A DNA stretch of 64,000 nt, from the NCBI RefSeq assembly GCF_016725325.1, contig NZ_CP068083.1, positions 1,550,001 to 1,614,000 of the forward strand, given 5' to 3'. The stretch comes from Sphingobacterium spiritivorum (lineage in GTDB: Bacteria; Bacteroidota; Bacteroidia; Sphingobacteriales; Sphingobacteriaceae). The notes under the pieces were generated by a model, which saw only the letters and a program-made list of their open reading frames with translations, was not told where the DNA came from and did not search any database. Numbering within the stretch: the first letter of the stretch is position 1; each line of letters begins with the position of its first letter. The translations under genes were made by a program, and so were the position numbers. Positions 26,607 to 35,922 of the stretch are shown here, piece after piece.

Positions 26607-27491
26607 TTATACTGTGGCTGCTGAAGTCGGGATCTGACGATCTACTTTCTTCACCAATCCTTGCAACACATTGCCTGGTCCTACTTCGACAAATGCTTCT
26701 GCTCCGTCACTTAGGATATGTTGTACCGTCTGTGTCCAGCGAACAGCTCCTGTCAATTGTGCAATAAGATTTTCTTTAATTACAGCGGGGTCAGTCTGCG
26801 GATTTGCATCTACATTCTGATAGATCGGACAAACCGGACTTTTGATATCAACCGCTTCTATAGCTGCCTGAAGTTCTACACGTGCCGGCTCCATCAAAGG
26901 AGAATGAAATGCTCCTCCGACATTGAGTTTCAAAGCACGCTTTGCACCAGCCGCTAATAACAATTCACAGGCCTTATCCACTCCTGCAACTGTACCGGAG
27001 ATTACGACCTGACCGGGACAGTTAAAGTTTGCTGCTACAACTGTCTCTTCTACTTGCGCACATGTTTCTTCTACAATATTATCTTCCAGTCCTAAAATAG
27101 CAGCCATTGCTGACGGCTCGATTTCAGTAGCTTTTTGCATTGCATTAGCACGTTTTGCTACCAGTTGCAATCCGTCTTCAAAAGTCAGTGCACCTGCAGC
27201 GACCAATGCTGAAAATTCACCTAATGAGTGTCCTGCAACCATATCCGGTTTGAAATTTTCACCTAAAGCTTTTGCAAGGATTACAGAATGCAGGAAAATA
27301 GCAGGCTGTGTTACTTTGGTCTGTTTCAACTCTTCATCCGTACCATTGAACATAATGTCGGTGATACGAAATCCTAAAATATCATTAGCCTGTTCGAACA
27401 GAGCCTTTGTTTCATCATTCAAATTATACAAATCCTGGCCCATTCCTACAAATTGAGCGCCCTGACCCGGAAACACGTAAGCTGTTTTCAT
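26607..27491 (-). CDS. fabD: Malonyl-CoA:ACP acyltransferase
   Basis: Transfers malonyl from CoA to acyl carrier protein for fatty-acid synthesis. The 294-residue protein begins MKTAYVFPGQGAQFVGMG. The nucleophile elbow GHSLGEFSAL places the catalytic Ser at residue 89, and the catalytic His lies in GGAFHSPLM near residue 203. The C-terminal FVEVGPGNVLQGLVKK is typical. It is 43 bp after the M16 peptidase gene. Confidence 0.96.
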   Translation of the reverse strand: MKTAYVFPGQGAQFVGMGQDLYNLNDETKALFEQANDILGFRITDIMFNGTDEELKQTKVTQPAIFLHSVILAKALGENFKPDMVAGHSLGEFSALVAAGALTFEDGLQLVAKRANAMQKATEIEPSAMAAILGLEDNIVEETCAQVEETVVAANFNCPGQVVISGTVAGVDKACELLLAAGAKRALKLNVGGAFHSPLMEPARVELQAAIEAVDIKSPVCPIYQNVDANPQTDPAVIKENLIAQLTGAVRWTQTVQHILSDGAEAFVEVGPGNVLQGLVKKVDRQIPTSAATV

Positions 27492-27515
27492 ATTTTATCT
27501 TGATTGTTAATGGAA

Positions 27516-27523
27516 CAAATATA
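27516..27523 (-). promoter_or_regulatory. Candidate -7 promoter element for fabD
   Basis: TATATTTG on the minus strand in the 43-bp gap before fabD, giving a leader of about 20 nt. No -33 box at standard spacing, so the gene may also be read from the M16 gene. Confidence 0.4.
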
Positions 27524-27534
27524 CTTAAATATCC

Positions 27535-28779
27535 CTAATCCTCTTCCGAAGGCACAAAACTTAGAGATGTCATCTTATCCGTATCAAAGATGTCTTCTAA
27601 TATTTCTTTGGCACCATCTGTTGACACCTCATCAATTTTTTGAAAAACTTCTTCCAGCGTTATTACCCGGTCATAATCCATGATATTTTTTGCCACAGCA
27701 ATAATCATACTCATTCTGTTTTCCTCTGCCAGCGCAATCTGTCCTTTAAATTTATTCTTTGCTTTTTGCAGTTGCGTAGCTGTAAGACCGTGCACTTTCA
27801 GCTTATTCAATTCTTTGAAAACAAGTGACACCGCTTTTTTTACCTTCTCCTCATCCGTTCCCAGATAAATGGAAAAAATTCCTGTATCCGAAAACATAGA
27901 ATAATTTGACTCAATCGTATAAGCGATACCGTACTTTTCACGAATAGATAAATTCAGGATAGAACTCATGCCTAATCCTCCCAACATATTATTCAATAAC
28001 AATAACCCGGTTTTTCGTTCATCCCCTATACCATAGGCTTGGGTACCTAACATATAGTGCACCTGATTTATGGGCTTCTCCATCCGAATATGTTGCGGAG
28101 TATGCACCGTAACGCGGGCTCTGTCTCTCTGAATAACAGATTTCTCGATCTGCCCGAAAATACGGTTGGCCAGTTTTTCTATCTGTGTTTTTTTATAATC
28201 TCCCGTAATACCAATAACAATATCATTGGTATTATAATTTCCCTTCATAAAACGAAGGATATCATTTTTTTGCAAACCGACCAACTGATCTTCTATTCCG
28301 AGAATATTATGTCCCAGGCCGGAATCTGCAAATAAAATATCTTCAAAATCATCAATAATTGCATCTTCCGGGCTATCCAGATAGGATGCCATTTCATCTA
28401 CAATTACGCTTTTTTCCTTTTCCATCTCGAGATCAGGAAAAGTGGAGTGAAATATGATGTCTTCAAACAGGTCGAGCGCCCGGTCCAGATACGGATTTAA
28501 AATAGAGGCGTGAATACAGGTATACTCTTTCGTTGTATATGCATTTAAGTCTCCACCTACAGTCTCCAATCTGTTTAAAATCTGATTTGTATTTCTTCGT
28601 TCTGTCTGCTTAAAGAGCAGATGCTCTATAAAGTGTGCTACACCGAATTTCCCGTTTTCTTCATCACGGGATCCGGCATTGATAAGAAGACAGGTATGTG
28701 TGATCGGAGTTTGCTGGGGATATAAAACTATCCTAATGCCATTCGATAATCGAATAATCTCATATTCCATTGTAGTCAT
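27535..28779 (-). CDS. M16-family zinc metallopeptidase
   Basis: 414-residue insulinase-type peptidase. The inverted zinc motif HFIEH is at residues 49-53 (His49, His53 ligands, Glu52 catalytic), and the third ligand is probably Glu129 in SVIVDEMASY. The second domain has the usual GGLGMSSILNLSIREKYGIAYTIES region that binds substrate. No signal peptide is seen, so it appears cytoplasmic, as is the processing-peptidase-like (PqqL/YmxG) type. Substrate unknown. Confidence 0.92.
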   Translation of the reverse strand: MTTMEYEIIRLSNGIRIVLYPQQTPITHTCLLINAGSRDEENGKFGVAHFIEHLLFKQTERRNTNQILNRLETVGGDLNAYTTKEYTCIHASILNPYLDRALDLFEDIIFHSTFPDLEMEKEKSVIVDEMASYLDSPEDAIIDDFEDILFADSGLGHNILGIEDQLVGLQKNDILRFMKGNYNTNDIVIGITGDYKKTQIEKLANRIFGQIEKSVIQRDRARVTVHTPQHIRMEKPINQVHYMLGTQAYGIGDERKTGLLLLNNMLGGLGMSSILNLSIREKYGIAYTIESNYSMFSDTGIFSIYLGTDEEKVKKAVSLVFKELNKLKVHGLTATQLQKAKNKFKGQIALAEENRMSMIIAVAKNIMDYDRVITLEEVFQKIDEVSTDGAKEILEDIFDTDKMTSLSFVPSEED

Positions 28780-28842
28780 CTAAAAATATTATGGGTGTTC
28801 AATATACTTCGTATTCCAATACCTACGATGTACGGAACTGTG

Positions 28843-28850
28843 CAAAACTA
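28843..28850 (-). promoter_or_regulatory. Candidate -7 promoter element for the M16 peptidase
   Basis: TAGTTTTG on the minus strand, exact TANNTTTG match just after the terminator at 28867-28900. It implies a leader of about 60 nt. Confidence 0.45.
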
Positions 28851-28866
28851 CATAATTATAAAACAA

Positions 28867-28900
28867 AAACGGCTGCAGTCTTTCAGAACTACAACCGTTT
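28867..28900 (-). terminator. Intrinsic terminator after the outer-membrane protein gene
   Basis: Arms 28867-28879 and 28888-28900. Read on the minus strand it is a full 13-bp stem with two G-U pairs and a T-rich tail (CGTTTTTGTTTT). Read on the plus strand the same positions become two C-A mismatches. The direction is therefore minus, fitting the gene that ends at 28922. Confidence 0.8.
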
Positions 28901-28921
28901 GTCGATTTCAAAGGTATAAAA

Positions 28922-31717
28922 TTACATTCTGGGTGGACGTCCTCCTCCTGGAAATCTATTCTCTTCCTGTGGACCTACACCTCCTGCAAACTTGGAGAAC
29001 TTGTAGGTAAACATCAGCATGAAGTAACGACCGAGTCTGTTGGTCCGGCTGTCAGAGATCTGAATATCTGAAAACGTTCTTGAAATATTCGTCTGCTCAT
29101 TCAGCAGGTCAAATGCCTGTAAACGCAGCGTACCTCTGTTTTGCTTCATAAATTTTTTCTCCACATATGTATTTATAACAAATGGGTTTTCATTATAGGC
29201 ATTTCCCTGATAGAATGTTTTGGACAGATCTGCTCCAAAAATAACCGATGGCGAAATATTAACAGATCCGATCAAAGTCGGTGCATAAGACTGCATTACG
29301 ACTGTAGTATTATTAAGCGTATTGTTAGTATGATTCCACGAGTACCTGAAACCCGGATTTATTTCCAGATTTTCGGAAGGGTTATATCTAAACATCACTC
29401 CTTGGTTCAGCGCCCAGTTTTTTGCAAGATTCAACTGTCCGTCTGTGTAAGATGGATTATTGTTATAGGTCAATCCTCCCATAAAGTTTATACTATAAGT
29501 CTTGCTTTTGAATGATCGTCCGTAATGATAGAAACCATTCAAACTAAATGCTCCGTCCTCATTCAGATAATTAACTTCCTGTATTATACCCAATCCCGGA
29601 TCAGTTCTTCTGAAATTGTTGGATACGATTTTATCCTGAGTCAATGTTCCGTTCAGCATCACAAAGAACGTTTTTCCTTTTTGAAAATCAGATGAATTAA
29701 ACCGGAATCTCAGATTGTGTCTGAATTCAGCAGCCAGATCCGGATTACCTGTTACAACGTTTGTTGGATTAGAATTATCTGTAAATGGCTGTATCTGTGT
29801 GATAGATGGCTCATTGGAATTTCCGGAATAATTAATCTGCAAATTCTTCTGCCTATTGAATTTATACTCAAATCTGGCAATTGGTACAAAATTAAACCCA
29901 TTGCGGTGAATATTGATTTTGTTCCCGTCCACTATAGCATCACCATCTAATATGGAAGGCTGTACCGAAGCACCGATAGCATATTTAATTTTATCATTAT
30001 TATAGCTGTAGTTGGCTCCTACACGATGTGTACTAAAGGAATAATCATACATCCGCTCAAAATTAAAGTCATCGTCATCCAGAACTGACCCGTCAAGATT
30101 GTAAGCTTTCTGATTGCGGTTATTGTCATAGGTATTGACATTGTAGTCATACGAAACTTCCAATTTGCCAAACTGACTCAATGGTTCTATATAGGATACA
30201 CTTGCACCTCCGTTCCAGCTTTTATTGTCAAGCTCAGCCAGCGTTCTCCTATAAATACTATCCATCGTAATAGTGCTGTTGTTGGGATCGCCCACTAAGG
30301 TCTCAATAATACGATCCTGATCTTGTTTGGTTCCCGAAGAATTGATGTTCATATTGAAAAAAACATTTCTACCCTTGTCATTCAGACGTCTGTTATACAA
30401 AGCACTGATGCCCACATTCGGACTCCTCGAAGAACTGTACGAGTTGTTGGTCTCAGTATTATACAGCACTCCGTTTAAGAGATTTTCATTGTGACTGTAA
30501 GTATCCGTTGTTGTTTTTCCATAGCCAAGCTGAGGGGAGATTTTAATAAAATCCTTTGGAGAAGGTTTCCACTCCAGGTTTGCTTCAAATCTATGGGTAT
30601 TACCTATTGTATTTGTAGTGGACTCGGTATTCTTGTCTAATGTAGAATCGGGGTATAAAAATTTGTTAAGGCTGGATGAAATAACATCATTATCATCGTG
30701 ACCATAGCTATAGCTACCATATACAGTTACCTTATCATTATAATCCTGTCTGTAGTTCAGTCCAAATGATCCGGTATTGGTAATTCCATTGGCACCACCA
30801 AACATACCACCGCCTCCCCGGCCACCACCGCCTCCCTGACGTCTTCTTGCTCCACCACCTTGTGTATTAAAATCAAATAGTGGCGCATTGATGTTATTCA
30901 GGTTTCCTAAGGCTGAGATTTGCATACCCTCTTTCATAGCCAGGATCATACCTGTCGCCTGATACCGGTCTTCAGTACCGTAGCCAAGTCTTAATGTCGT
31001 CGTATATCCTTTATTTTTTGCAGGGTCGATCTGTATATTCAAAATCTTTTCGGCATCTCCTGTTTTATTACCTGTCAGATTCGCCACATCTCCATAATCA
31101 TCAATAATCTGAATCTTCTCAATAATATCTGCAGGCAGATTTTGTGTTGCAGTCTTCACATCTCCTCCAAAAAAGTCTTTGCCATTGATACGGATACGCT
31201 TTATCTGCTCTCCCTGTGCTGTCACTGTTCCATTTTTGTCAACTTCTACACCTTCCAGTTTTTTTAAGGCATCTTCTACCAGTGCTCCGTCCCGTAATTT
31301 CAGATCGCGTGTAGTATATTCCAGTGTATCACTTTTCACCACCACTGTCGGAACACCGTCGACTACTACTTCCTCCAGCATCGTACTGGTAGGCATCAGC
31401 TCAAAACTCGGAATGGACAGACTGTTCTGTCCCGCTTGGAAGGCAAATTCTTTCTCGAAAGTTTCATAACCTATACTACTTACTTTGATTTTAAACTTTT
31501 CTCCCTTTACATTACTGAAAGAATACATACCACTCATTGATGAGCTGGTACCCACCGAATCTTTATCTGAAATCAGAGTGACTGATGCTCCTGCCACCAC
31601 ACGGGATTTGCTGTCCCGCAGAAAACCCTGTACGCTTTTACCCGTTTGCGCTAATGCACTGGTAGCCGCTATACAGAAGACGATAAAAAAAGCAGCATAC
31701 TTTTGAAGTATTTTCAT
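28922..31717 (-). CDS. Outer-membrane beta-barrel protein, TonB-receptor-like
   Basis: 931 residues. A signal peptide (MKILQKYAAFFIVFCIAATSALAQ, cleavage near residue 23) precedes a carboxypeptidase-regulatory-like domain (about 27-105, SVQGFLRDSKSRVVAGASVTL), a plug-like region (about 115-230) and a large beta-barrel with many alternating aromatic strands. This is the outer-membrane beta-barrel family related to TonB-dependent receptors. Residues 287-308 form a Gly/Arg-rich stretch (GGGARRRQGGGGGRGGGG), and the extreme C-terminus is also Gly/Pro/Arg-rich (PGGGRPPRM). No SusD partner is adjacent; the upstream gene encodes a CBM9-like exported protein 13 bp away. Substrate unknown. Confidence 0.88.
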   Translation of the reverse strand: MKILQKYAAFFIVFCIAATSALAQTGKSVQGFLRDSKSRVVAGASVTLISDKDSVGTSSSMSGMYSFSNVKGEKFKIKVSSIGYETFEKEFAFQAGQNSLSIPSFELMPTSTMLEEVVVDGVPTVVVKSDTLEYTTRDLKLRDGALVEDALKKLEGVEVDKNGTVTAQGEQIKRIRINGKDFFGGDVKTATQNLPADIIEKIQIIDDYGDVANLTGNKTGDAEKILNIQIDPAKNKGYTTTLRLGYGTEDRYQATGMILAMKEGMQISALGNLNNINAPLFDFNTQGGGARRRQGGGGGRGGGGMFGGANGITNTGSFGLNYRQDYNDKVTVYGSYSYGHDDNDVISSSLNKFLYPDSTLDKNTESTTNTIGNTHRFEANLEWKPSPKDFIKISPQLGYGKTTTDTYSHNENLLNGVLYNTETNNSYSSSRSPNVGISALYNRRLNDKGRNVFFNMNINSSGTKQDQDRIIETLVGDPNNSTITMDSIYRRTLAELDNKSWNGGASVSYIEPLSQFGKLEVSYDYNVNTYDNNRNQKAYNLDGSVLDDDDFNFERMYDYSFSTHRVGANYSYNNDKIKYAIGASVQPSILDGDAIVDGNKINIHRNGFNFVPIARFEYKFNRQKNLQINYSGNSNEPSITQIQPFTDNSNPTNVVTGNPDLAAEFRHNLRFRFNSSDFQKGKTFFVMLNGTLTQDKIVSNNFRRTDPGLGIIQEVNYLNEDGAFSLNGFYHYGRSFKSKTYSINFMGGLTYNNNPSYTDGQLNLAKNWALNQGVMFRYNPSENLEINPGFRYSWNHTNNTLNNTTVVMQSYAPTLIGSVNISPSVIFGADLSKTFYQGNAYNENPFVINTYVEKKFMKQNRGTLRLQAFDLLNEQTNISRTFSDIQISDSRTNRLGRYFMLMFTYKFSKFAGGVGPQEENRFPGGGRPPRM

Positions 31718-31730
31718 ATGTATATAATTA

Positions 31731-32480
31731 TTAATTCTGTTCCAGTATGGTCAATATCCACACCTCTGTTTGTACTTTACTTTGATTTTTAGGCATTTGC
31801 GGTGTAGCGTATGTTCTTCCGCCGGCAACGGCCCTTCCCTTGTTAGCCTTGGCCGATCTGGCCATAGCTGACCACATCGTATTTAACTGTAACTGAATTC
31901 CGACAGGACCTTTATCCTTATCTATGGGTAGTCTTGAAACCGGCAAAACAGCCTCATAGCACAGATTATCGTGTTCGTCGATCCGTATTTGCGCCTGAAT
32001 TCCATAATTATTTGAGAAAGAAAGATTTCCATTCACTAATGACTGAAAGCCAGAAATCTGATATCCCCGTACTGTATTAAGCAACACCTGTCTGATATCC
32101 TGACCTTTATAATCATCAGATTGTGCAAGCTCCCGTACATCTTCACGGTCAGCAACCGGATATATCAATTCTGCCCCATCCTTTTTCTTTACATTGCCAT
32201 GTACTCCCAACGTTATACCCCAACGCACTACATCTTTCTGCAATTCTTTATCTTTAATTTTCACTGCCGCATACAGATAGTCTCCGTTTCGGGCAACAGA
32301 ATAGCTCCAGGAAGAATCCTGACCAACAGAAATAAGCTTTCCTGACCATTCCTTTAATTGTGCGTCTATCACTACATTATCAATTGCAGGAAGAGTAACA
32401 ACAGGTTGTTTTGATTTCTTCTGCCCATAGCCGGACATTGAAATCAGGAAACATATACATATGATGAGAATTTTCTTCAT
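31731..32480 (-). CDS. Exported protein with CBM9/DOMON-like fold
   Basis: The frame opens at 32543, but the ATG at 32480 begins a clear signal peptide (MKKILIICICFLISMSGYGQ), so 249 residues are preferred. The N-terminal half of the mature protein resembles carbohydrate-binding family 9-like domains: VVIDAQLKEWSGKLISVGQD, then SWSYSVARNGDYLYAAVKIK and WGITLGVHG. The C-terminal part is of unknown type. Co-transcribed with the outer-membrane barrel gene 13 bp downstream. Ligand and role are unknown; the fold call is by eye. Confidence 0.7.
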   Translation of the reverse strand: MKKILIICICFLISMSGYGQKKSKQPVVTLPAIDNVVIDAQLKEWSGKLISVGQDSSWSYSVARNGDYLYAAVKIKDKELQKDVVRWGITLGVHGNVKKKDGAELIYPVADREDVRELAQSDDYKGQDIRQVLLNTVRGYQISGFQSLVNGNLSFSNNYGIQAQIRIDEHDNLCYEAVLPVSRLPIDKDKGPVGIQLQLNTMWSAMARSAKANKGRAVAGGRTYATPQMPKNQSKVQTEVWILTILEQN

Positions 32481-32616
32481 AAACCGGTAATCGTGATGAA
32501 CAAGGGATTGGACATAAAGAATTGCCAAAGGTTTGTTCACCATTCGTTTTCGTTACAAAAGAACTGATAAGAAGTGTTAATTACTGTAAAAGCAGGTTAA
32601 TCACAGAGAAGTTACA

Positions 32617-32648
32617 TTTTCATCCCGGCTTAAGAAATATTACTTTTG
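32617..32648 (+). promoter_or_regulatory. Candidate promoter for rnhB
   Basis: TTTT at 32617-32620 (one mismatch to TTTG), 20 bp, then TACTTTTG at 32641-32648, an exact -7 match. Start of transcription would be near 32653, 13 nt before the ATG at 32666. Confidence 0.55.
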
Positions 32649-32665
32649 AAGTTTAATTGAATACC

Positions 32666-33262
32666 ATGCTATTATCCACATTTCAGATAGAACGTATAGA
32701 AGCCGGCTGTGATGAAGCTGGAAGAGGCTGTCTTGCGGGACCTGTCTTTGCCGCCGCTGTTATTTTTCCAAAAGACTATCATCATGATCTACTTAATGAT
32801 TCCAAAAAACTAAGTGAGAAAAAACGGATGGCATTGCGCCCCATTATTGAGCAGGAAGCTCTTGCCTTTGCCGTAGCCAGTGTTTCCGCTGAAGAAATTG
32901 ACAAAATCAATATTCACAATGCATCCTATCTGGCCATGCATCGTGCATTAGATCAGCTAAGAGTGAAGGCTGAATACATTATAGTAGACGGAAATCGCTT
33001 TATCCCTTATCCGGAAGTTTCACATACCTGTATTATCAAAGGGGATGGGAAGTATCTTTCTATTGCAGCGGCATCCATACTGGCAAAGACCTACCGCGAC
33101 GAATATATGGAAAGCATAGCCTGTGATTTTCCGGCCTATGACTGGCTACAGAATAAGGGTTATCCCACTGTCAAACACAGAAACGCCGTCCTTGCATACG
33201 GCCTAACACCACATCACAGAAAAACCTTCAGAATAACCGATCCGCAGCTCAAATTATTCTAA
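32666..33262 (+). CDS. rnhB: Ribonuclease HII
   Basis: Removes ribonucleotides from DNA and cleaves RNA in RNA-DNA hybrids. Start chosen at the ATG at 32666 (MLLSTFQIERIEAGCDEAGR); an in-frame TTG at 32657 is less likely. The 198-residue protein has the signature AGCDEAGRGCLAGPV with catalytic Asp and Glu, IIVDGNRFIP with the third acidic residue, and ASILAKTYRDEYM with the fourth. The C-terminal GLTPHHRKTF is typical. Ends 28 bp before the convergent YfhO-type gene; no terminator seen between them. Confidence 0.96.
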   Translation: MLLSTFQIERIEAGCDEAGRGCLAGPVFAAAVIFPKDYHHDLLNDSKKLSEKKRMALRPIIEQEALAFAVASVSAEEIDKINIHNASYLAMHRALDQLRVKAEYIIVDGNRFIPYPEVSHTCIIKGDGKYLSIAAASILAKTYRDEYMESIACDFPAYDWLQNKGYPTVKHRNAVLAYGLTPHHRKTFRITDPQLKLF

Positions 33263-33290
33263 AGGTTTTTAAATATTATTTAAGAGAAAC

Positions 33291-35780
33291 TTAATTGGTC
33301 CGTTTCGGTTTTTCCGGTTCCGGACCTTTTTTCTTGTCTTGACGTACGCCATACCAGACCGCACCAGCTAACCCAAGCACCAGAATAACTGACGCTATTC
33401 CAGAAAGAAGATTCGTAGTTTTGACAGATTCCGGAGCAAAGATAAATTCAATCTTATGGTTTCCTCCAGGCACCTGCAATGCTCTCAAAATATAGTCTGC
33501 ACGAATAATCTGTGTTTCTTTACCGTCGATATATGCTTTCCATCCCTTATCATAGAATACTTCAGAAAATACAGCGAATGCATCATTTGGTGCTGTATAT
33601 TCATATTTCAACGTATCCGGATGATAAGATGTCAGTGTAATAGAGGAATTGACAGGCAAACCTAAGCGCCCGGCATCAATCTTATCCTTGAATTCCTGAT
33701 TAACAAAAGCTTCTTTCTTTGGATCAAAACTGCCTATAGCCTGCATCTCTTGTGCATTGTCTTTCACAAACGTCACTTTATCTACAAACCAGGCATTACC
33801 CGGAGCAGAACTTCTCCTTACTACTTTCTGAGACCCGTTTGAAGGATCTGCTGTAATCAGGTAGCGAACATTGAACATGTCCAGTACATCTTCATTTAAA
33901 GCTCCGTTAAACTGATGTTCAAGGATCTCCTGAAAGCGCATCATTTTGGCAGCATGGTATCCTCCAAGATTTTTATGGAAGTAAGATGCTGTAGCATCTG
34001 AGAACGCATTTGTTGTAAGATCCAGCACACGATAACTTGGATCCTGATCCAGGCGGATCAGCTGATCAACCTCACGCTCTGGAATCCGGGAGGAAGAAGG
34101 GTTTGCAAATGAATCATCATTCAGGTAGCGTTTATCCACAGACCACAGATCTGCAAGGAAGATCACTCCCAAAGCAACAACTAATACAGTATAATTTAAT
34201 TTCTTTTTCAGGTAAAACCAGATCAGACCAAATGTCAATGCAACAATAAACAATGAACGCCAGGCATCTTTACTTGCAAGCGAAGCACGGTCCTTCACCA
34301 ATGCTGTCACAGTTTCATTTGCAACCGTACGATCTCCGATCTGCTGCGTAAATACTTCCACAAGATCCTGATGCTTAGAGTTACGAAGGCTCAGAAACAT
34401 ATCCGGAACTAACGCAATCAAAAGACACAAACCTCCTACACCTATAAAAGTGTAAAGTACTTTCTTATCCAGATTTTTGATTTCAGAAGAACGGTTAATC
34501 AACTCATTGATACATAATATCGCCAATATAGGGATCAGCAATGCCGCAATGACCAATATGGATTCTACAGCTCTGAACTTATTATACATCGGGAAGTAGT
34601 CAAAAAACAAATCCGAAATAAAAGGAAGATGACGGCCAAATGAAAGGAAGATAATAAGTGCCGTAGCTCCCAGGATCCACCACTTAATGCGCCCTCTAAC
34701 TATGAATAGTCCCAGGACAAACAGAAATAATATACTTGCTCCGAAATACCAGGGACCTGCAGTGAATTGTTTTTCACCCCAGTAGGATGGCATCTGTTTT
34801 GCGATTTGTGCAGCCTGCATTGCAGAAGCCCCTTTCGATTCATAAAGTTTGGCAACATGTGAATTTTCATCCAGAACTCCTTGCGAGCGACCTCCGTAAG
34901 CATTAGGGATCAAAAATGTAATGGTCTCCCCCACACCCTGACTCCAGTCGTATGCATACTGTTTATCCAGCCCTTTTTGTTCATTTGCCTCATCGACTTT
35001 GATGATATTGGCCTTACCACGGGTAGAATATTTACTGTATTCGTAAGTAGGATACAATACAGATGCGTTGACCAGCACAGCAAGAATAACAGCTGTTAAC
35101 TGAACGCCAGTCGCCTGTACGAATCCCTTGATTCTCTTTTCTTTGATAGCATGGTACAGTTCAATACCGACCAGTACTAACAAAGCAATAAACAGGTAAT
35201 AGGTAACCTGAATATGATTGACACGGATTTCTAAAGCCATCGATAAAGCCAGAATAGCTCCACCTAAGAGAAATTTGCCCCGATAGCACAGAATAACAGA
35301 CCCGATAATAGGTGCCATATAGGCAATAGCATAAGCCTTATTCACGTGTCCGGCTTCTATATAAATAAAATTATAGGATGTAAATGCGACAGCTATTGCA
35401 CCTACCGCAGCTAGCCACGGTCTTACCTTTAGGACACAGAACAAAAAATACGCCCCTAAAAGGTACAGCAATACAACATCTATCGGCGTCGGAAAAACTG
35501 TTTTTAAACCTCTGGATATATAGGTGCCGACATTGCTGCTATGCTCTGCCCAGATCTGATAGGTAGGCATACCTCCAAACATAGAATTTGTCCAGTTGGG
35601 CGCATGTCCGTCCTTGGCTTTATAATCAAATAATTCTTTCTGACTTGCCTCTGCCTGCAGCACATCATGTTGTGCCAAAGTCTTACCCTGCCATATAGGT
35701 GTAAAATAAAAAAACACCATAACGATAAAGATTCCGACAATCGCAAAGTGTACTGCATTTTCCTTAAACCAATTTTTCAT
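33291..35780 (-). CDS. YfhO-family polytopic membrane protein
   Basis: 829 residues with an N-terminal helix (about 10-28), roughly a dozen further transmembrane segments, then a soluble extracytoplasmic region near 560-790 and a last helix near 795-815. The layout and motifs such as TLAQHDVLQAEASQKELF, NSMFGGMPTYQIWAEH and KVYTFIG/FDPKKEAFVN-like sections are those of the YfhO/glycosyltransferase-C-like family. Such proteins have been linked to envelope glycan or teichoic acid decoration in some bacteria; here the function is unknown. The C-terminal tail is basic (RQDKKKGPEPEKPKRTN). Confidence 0.82.
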   Translation of the reverse strand: MKNWFKENAVHFAIVGIFIVMVFFYFTPIWQGKTLAQHDVLQAEASQKELFDYKAKDGHAPNWTNSMFGGMPTYQIWAEHSSNVGTYISRGLKTVFPTPIDVVLLYLLGAYFLFCVLKVRPWLAAVGAIAVAFTSYNFIYIEAGHVNKAYAIAYMAPIIGSVILCYRGKFLLGGAILALSMALEIRVNHIQVTYYLFIALLVLVGIELYHAIKEKRIKGFVQATGVQLTAVILAVLVNASVLYPTYEYSKYSTRGKANIIKVDEANEQKGLDKQYAYDWSQGVGETITFLIPNAYGGRSQGVLDENSHVAKLYESKGASAMQAAQIAKQMPSYWGEKQFTAGPWYFGASILFLFVLGLFIVRGRIKWWILGATALIIFLSFGRHLPFISDLFFDYFPMYNKFRAVESILVIAALLIPILAILCINELINRSSEIKNLDKKVLYTFIGVGGLCLLIALVPDMFLSLRNSKHQDLVEVFTQQIGDRTVANETVTALVKDRASLASKDAWRSLFIVALTFGLIWFYLKKKLNYTVLVVALGVIFLADLWSVDKRYLNDDSFANPSSSRIPEREVDQLIRLDQDPSYRVLDLTTNAFSDATASYFHKNLGGYHAAKMMRFQEILEHQFNGALNEDVLDMFNVRYLITADPSNGSQKVVRRSSAPGNAWFVDKVTFVKDNAQEMQAIGSFDPKKEAFVNQEFKDKIDAGRLGLPVNSSITLTSYHPDTLKYEYTAPNDAFAVFSEVFYDKGWKAYIDGKETQIIRADYILRALQVPGGNHKIEFIFAPESVKTTNLLSGIASVILVLGLAGAVWYGVRQDKKKGPEPEKPKRTN

Positions 35781-35815
35781 GTACTCTAAATAGGTTGTAT
35801 GTAATGATTAAGCTC

Positions 35816-35823
35816 CAAAAATA
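35816..35823 (-). promoter_or_regulatory. Candidate -7 promoter element for the YfhO-type gene
   Basis: TATTTTTG on the minus strand, exact match to TANNTTTG, giving a leader of about 31 nt. No -33 box at usual spacing. Confidence 0.4.
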
Positions 35824-35856
35824 TACAAATCATTTTAAAATTCGTCAGAATAACAA

Positions 35857-35893
35857 AAAAGGATTTCAGTGTTTTAAAACATGAAATCCTTTT
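35857..35893 (-). terminator. Intrinsic terminator after trkA
   Basis: A 12-bp perfect stem (35857-35868 with 35882-35893), 13-nt loop, T-tract on the minus strand. It lies 30 bp past the trkA stop and separates it from the YfhO-type gene. Confidence 0.85.
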
Positions 35894-35922
35894 CCTGGCA
35901 TTACATTCCTGGAAGTTGTAAG

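Noticed and set aside
30826..30863. Gly/Arg codon-rich tract in the barrel gene considered as a simple repeat or frameshift
   Set aside because: The reading frame is open through it and codons vary, so it is a real low-complexity protein segment rather than an insertion or error.
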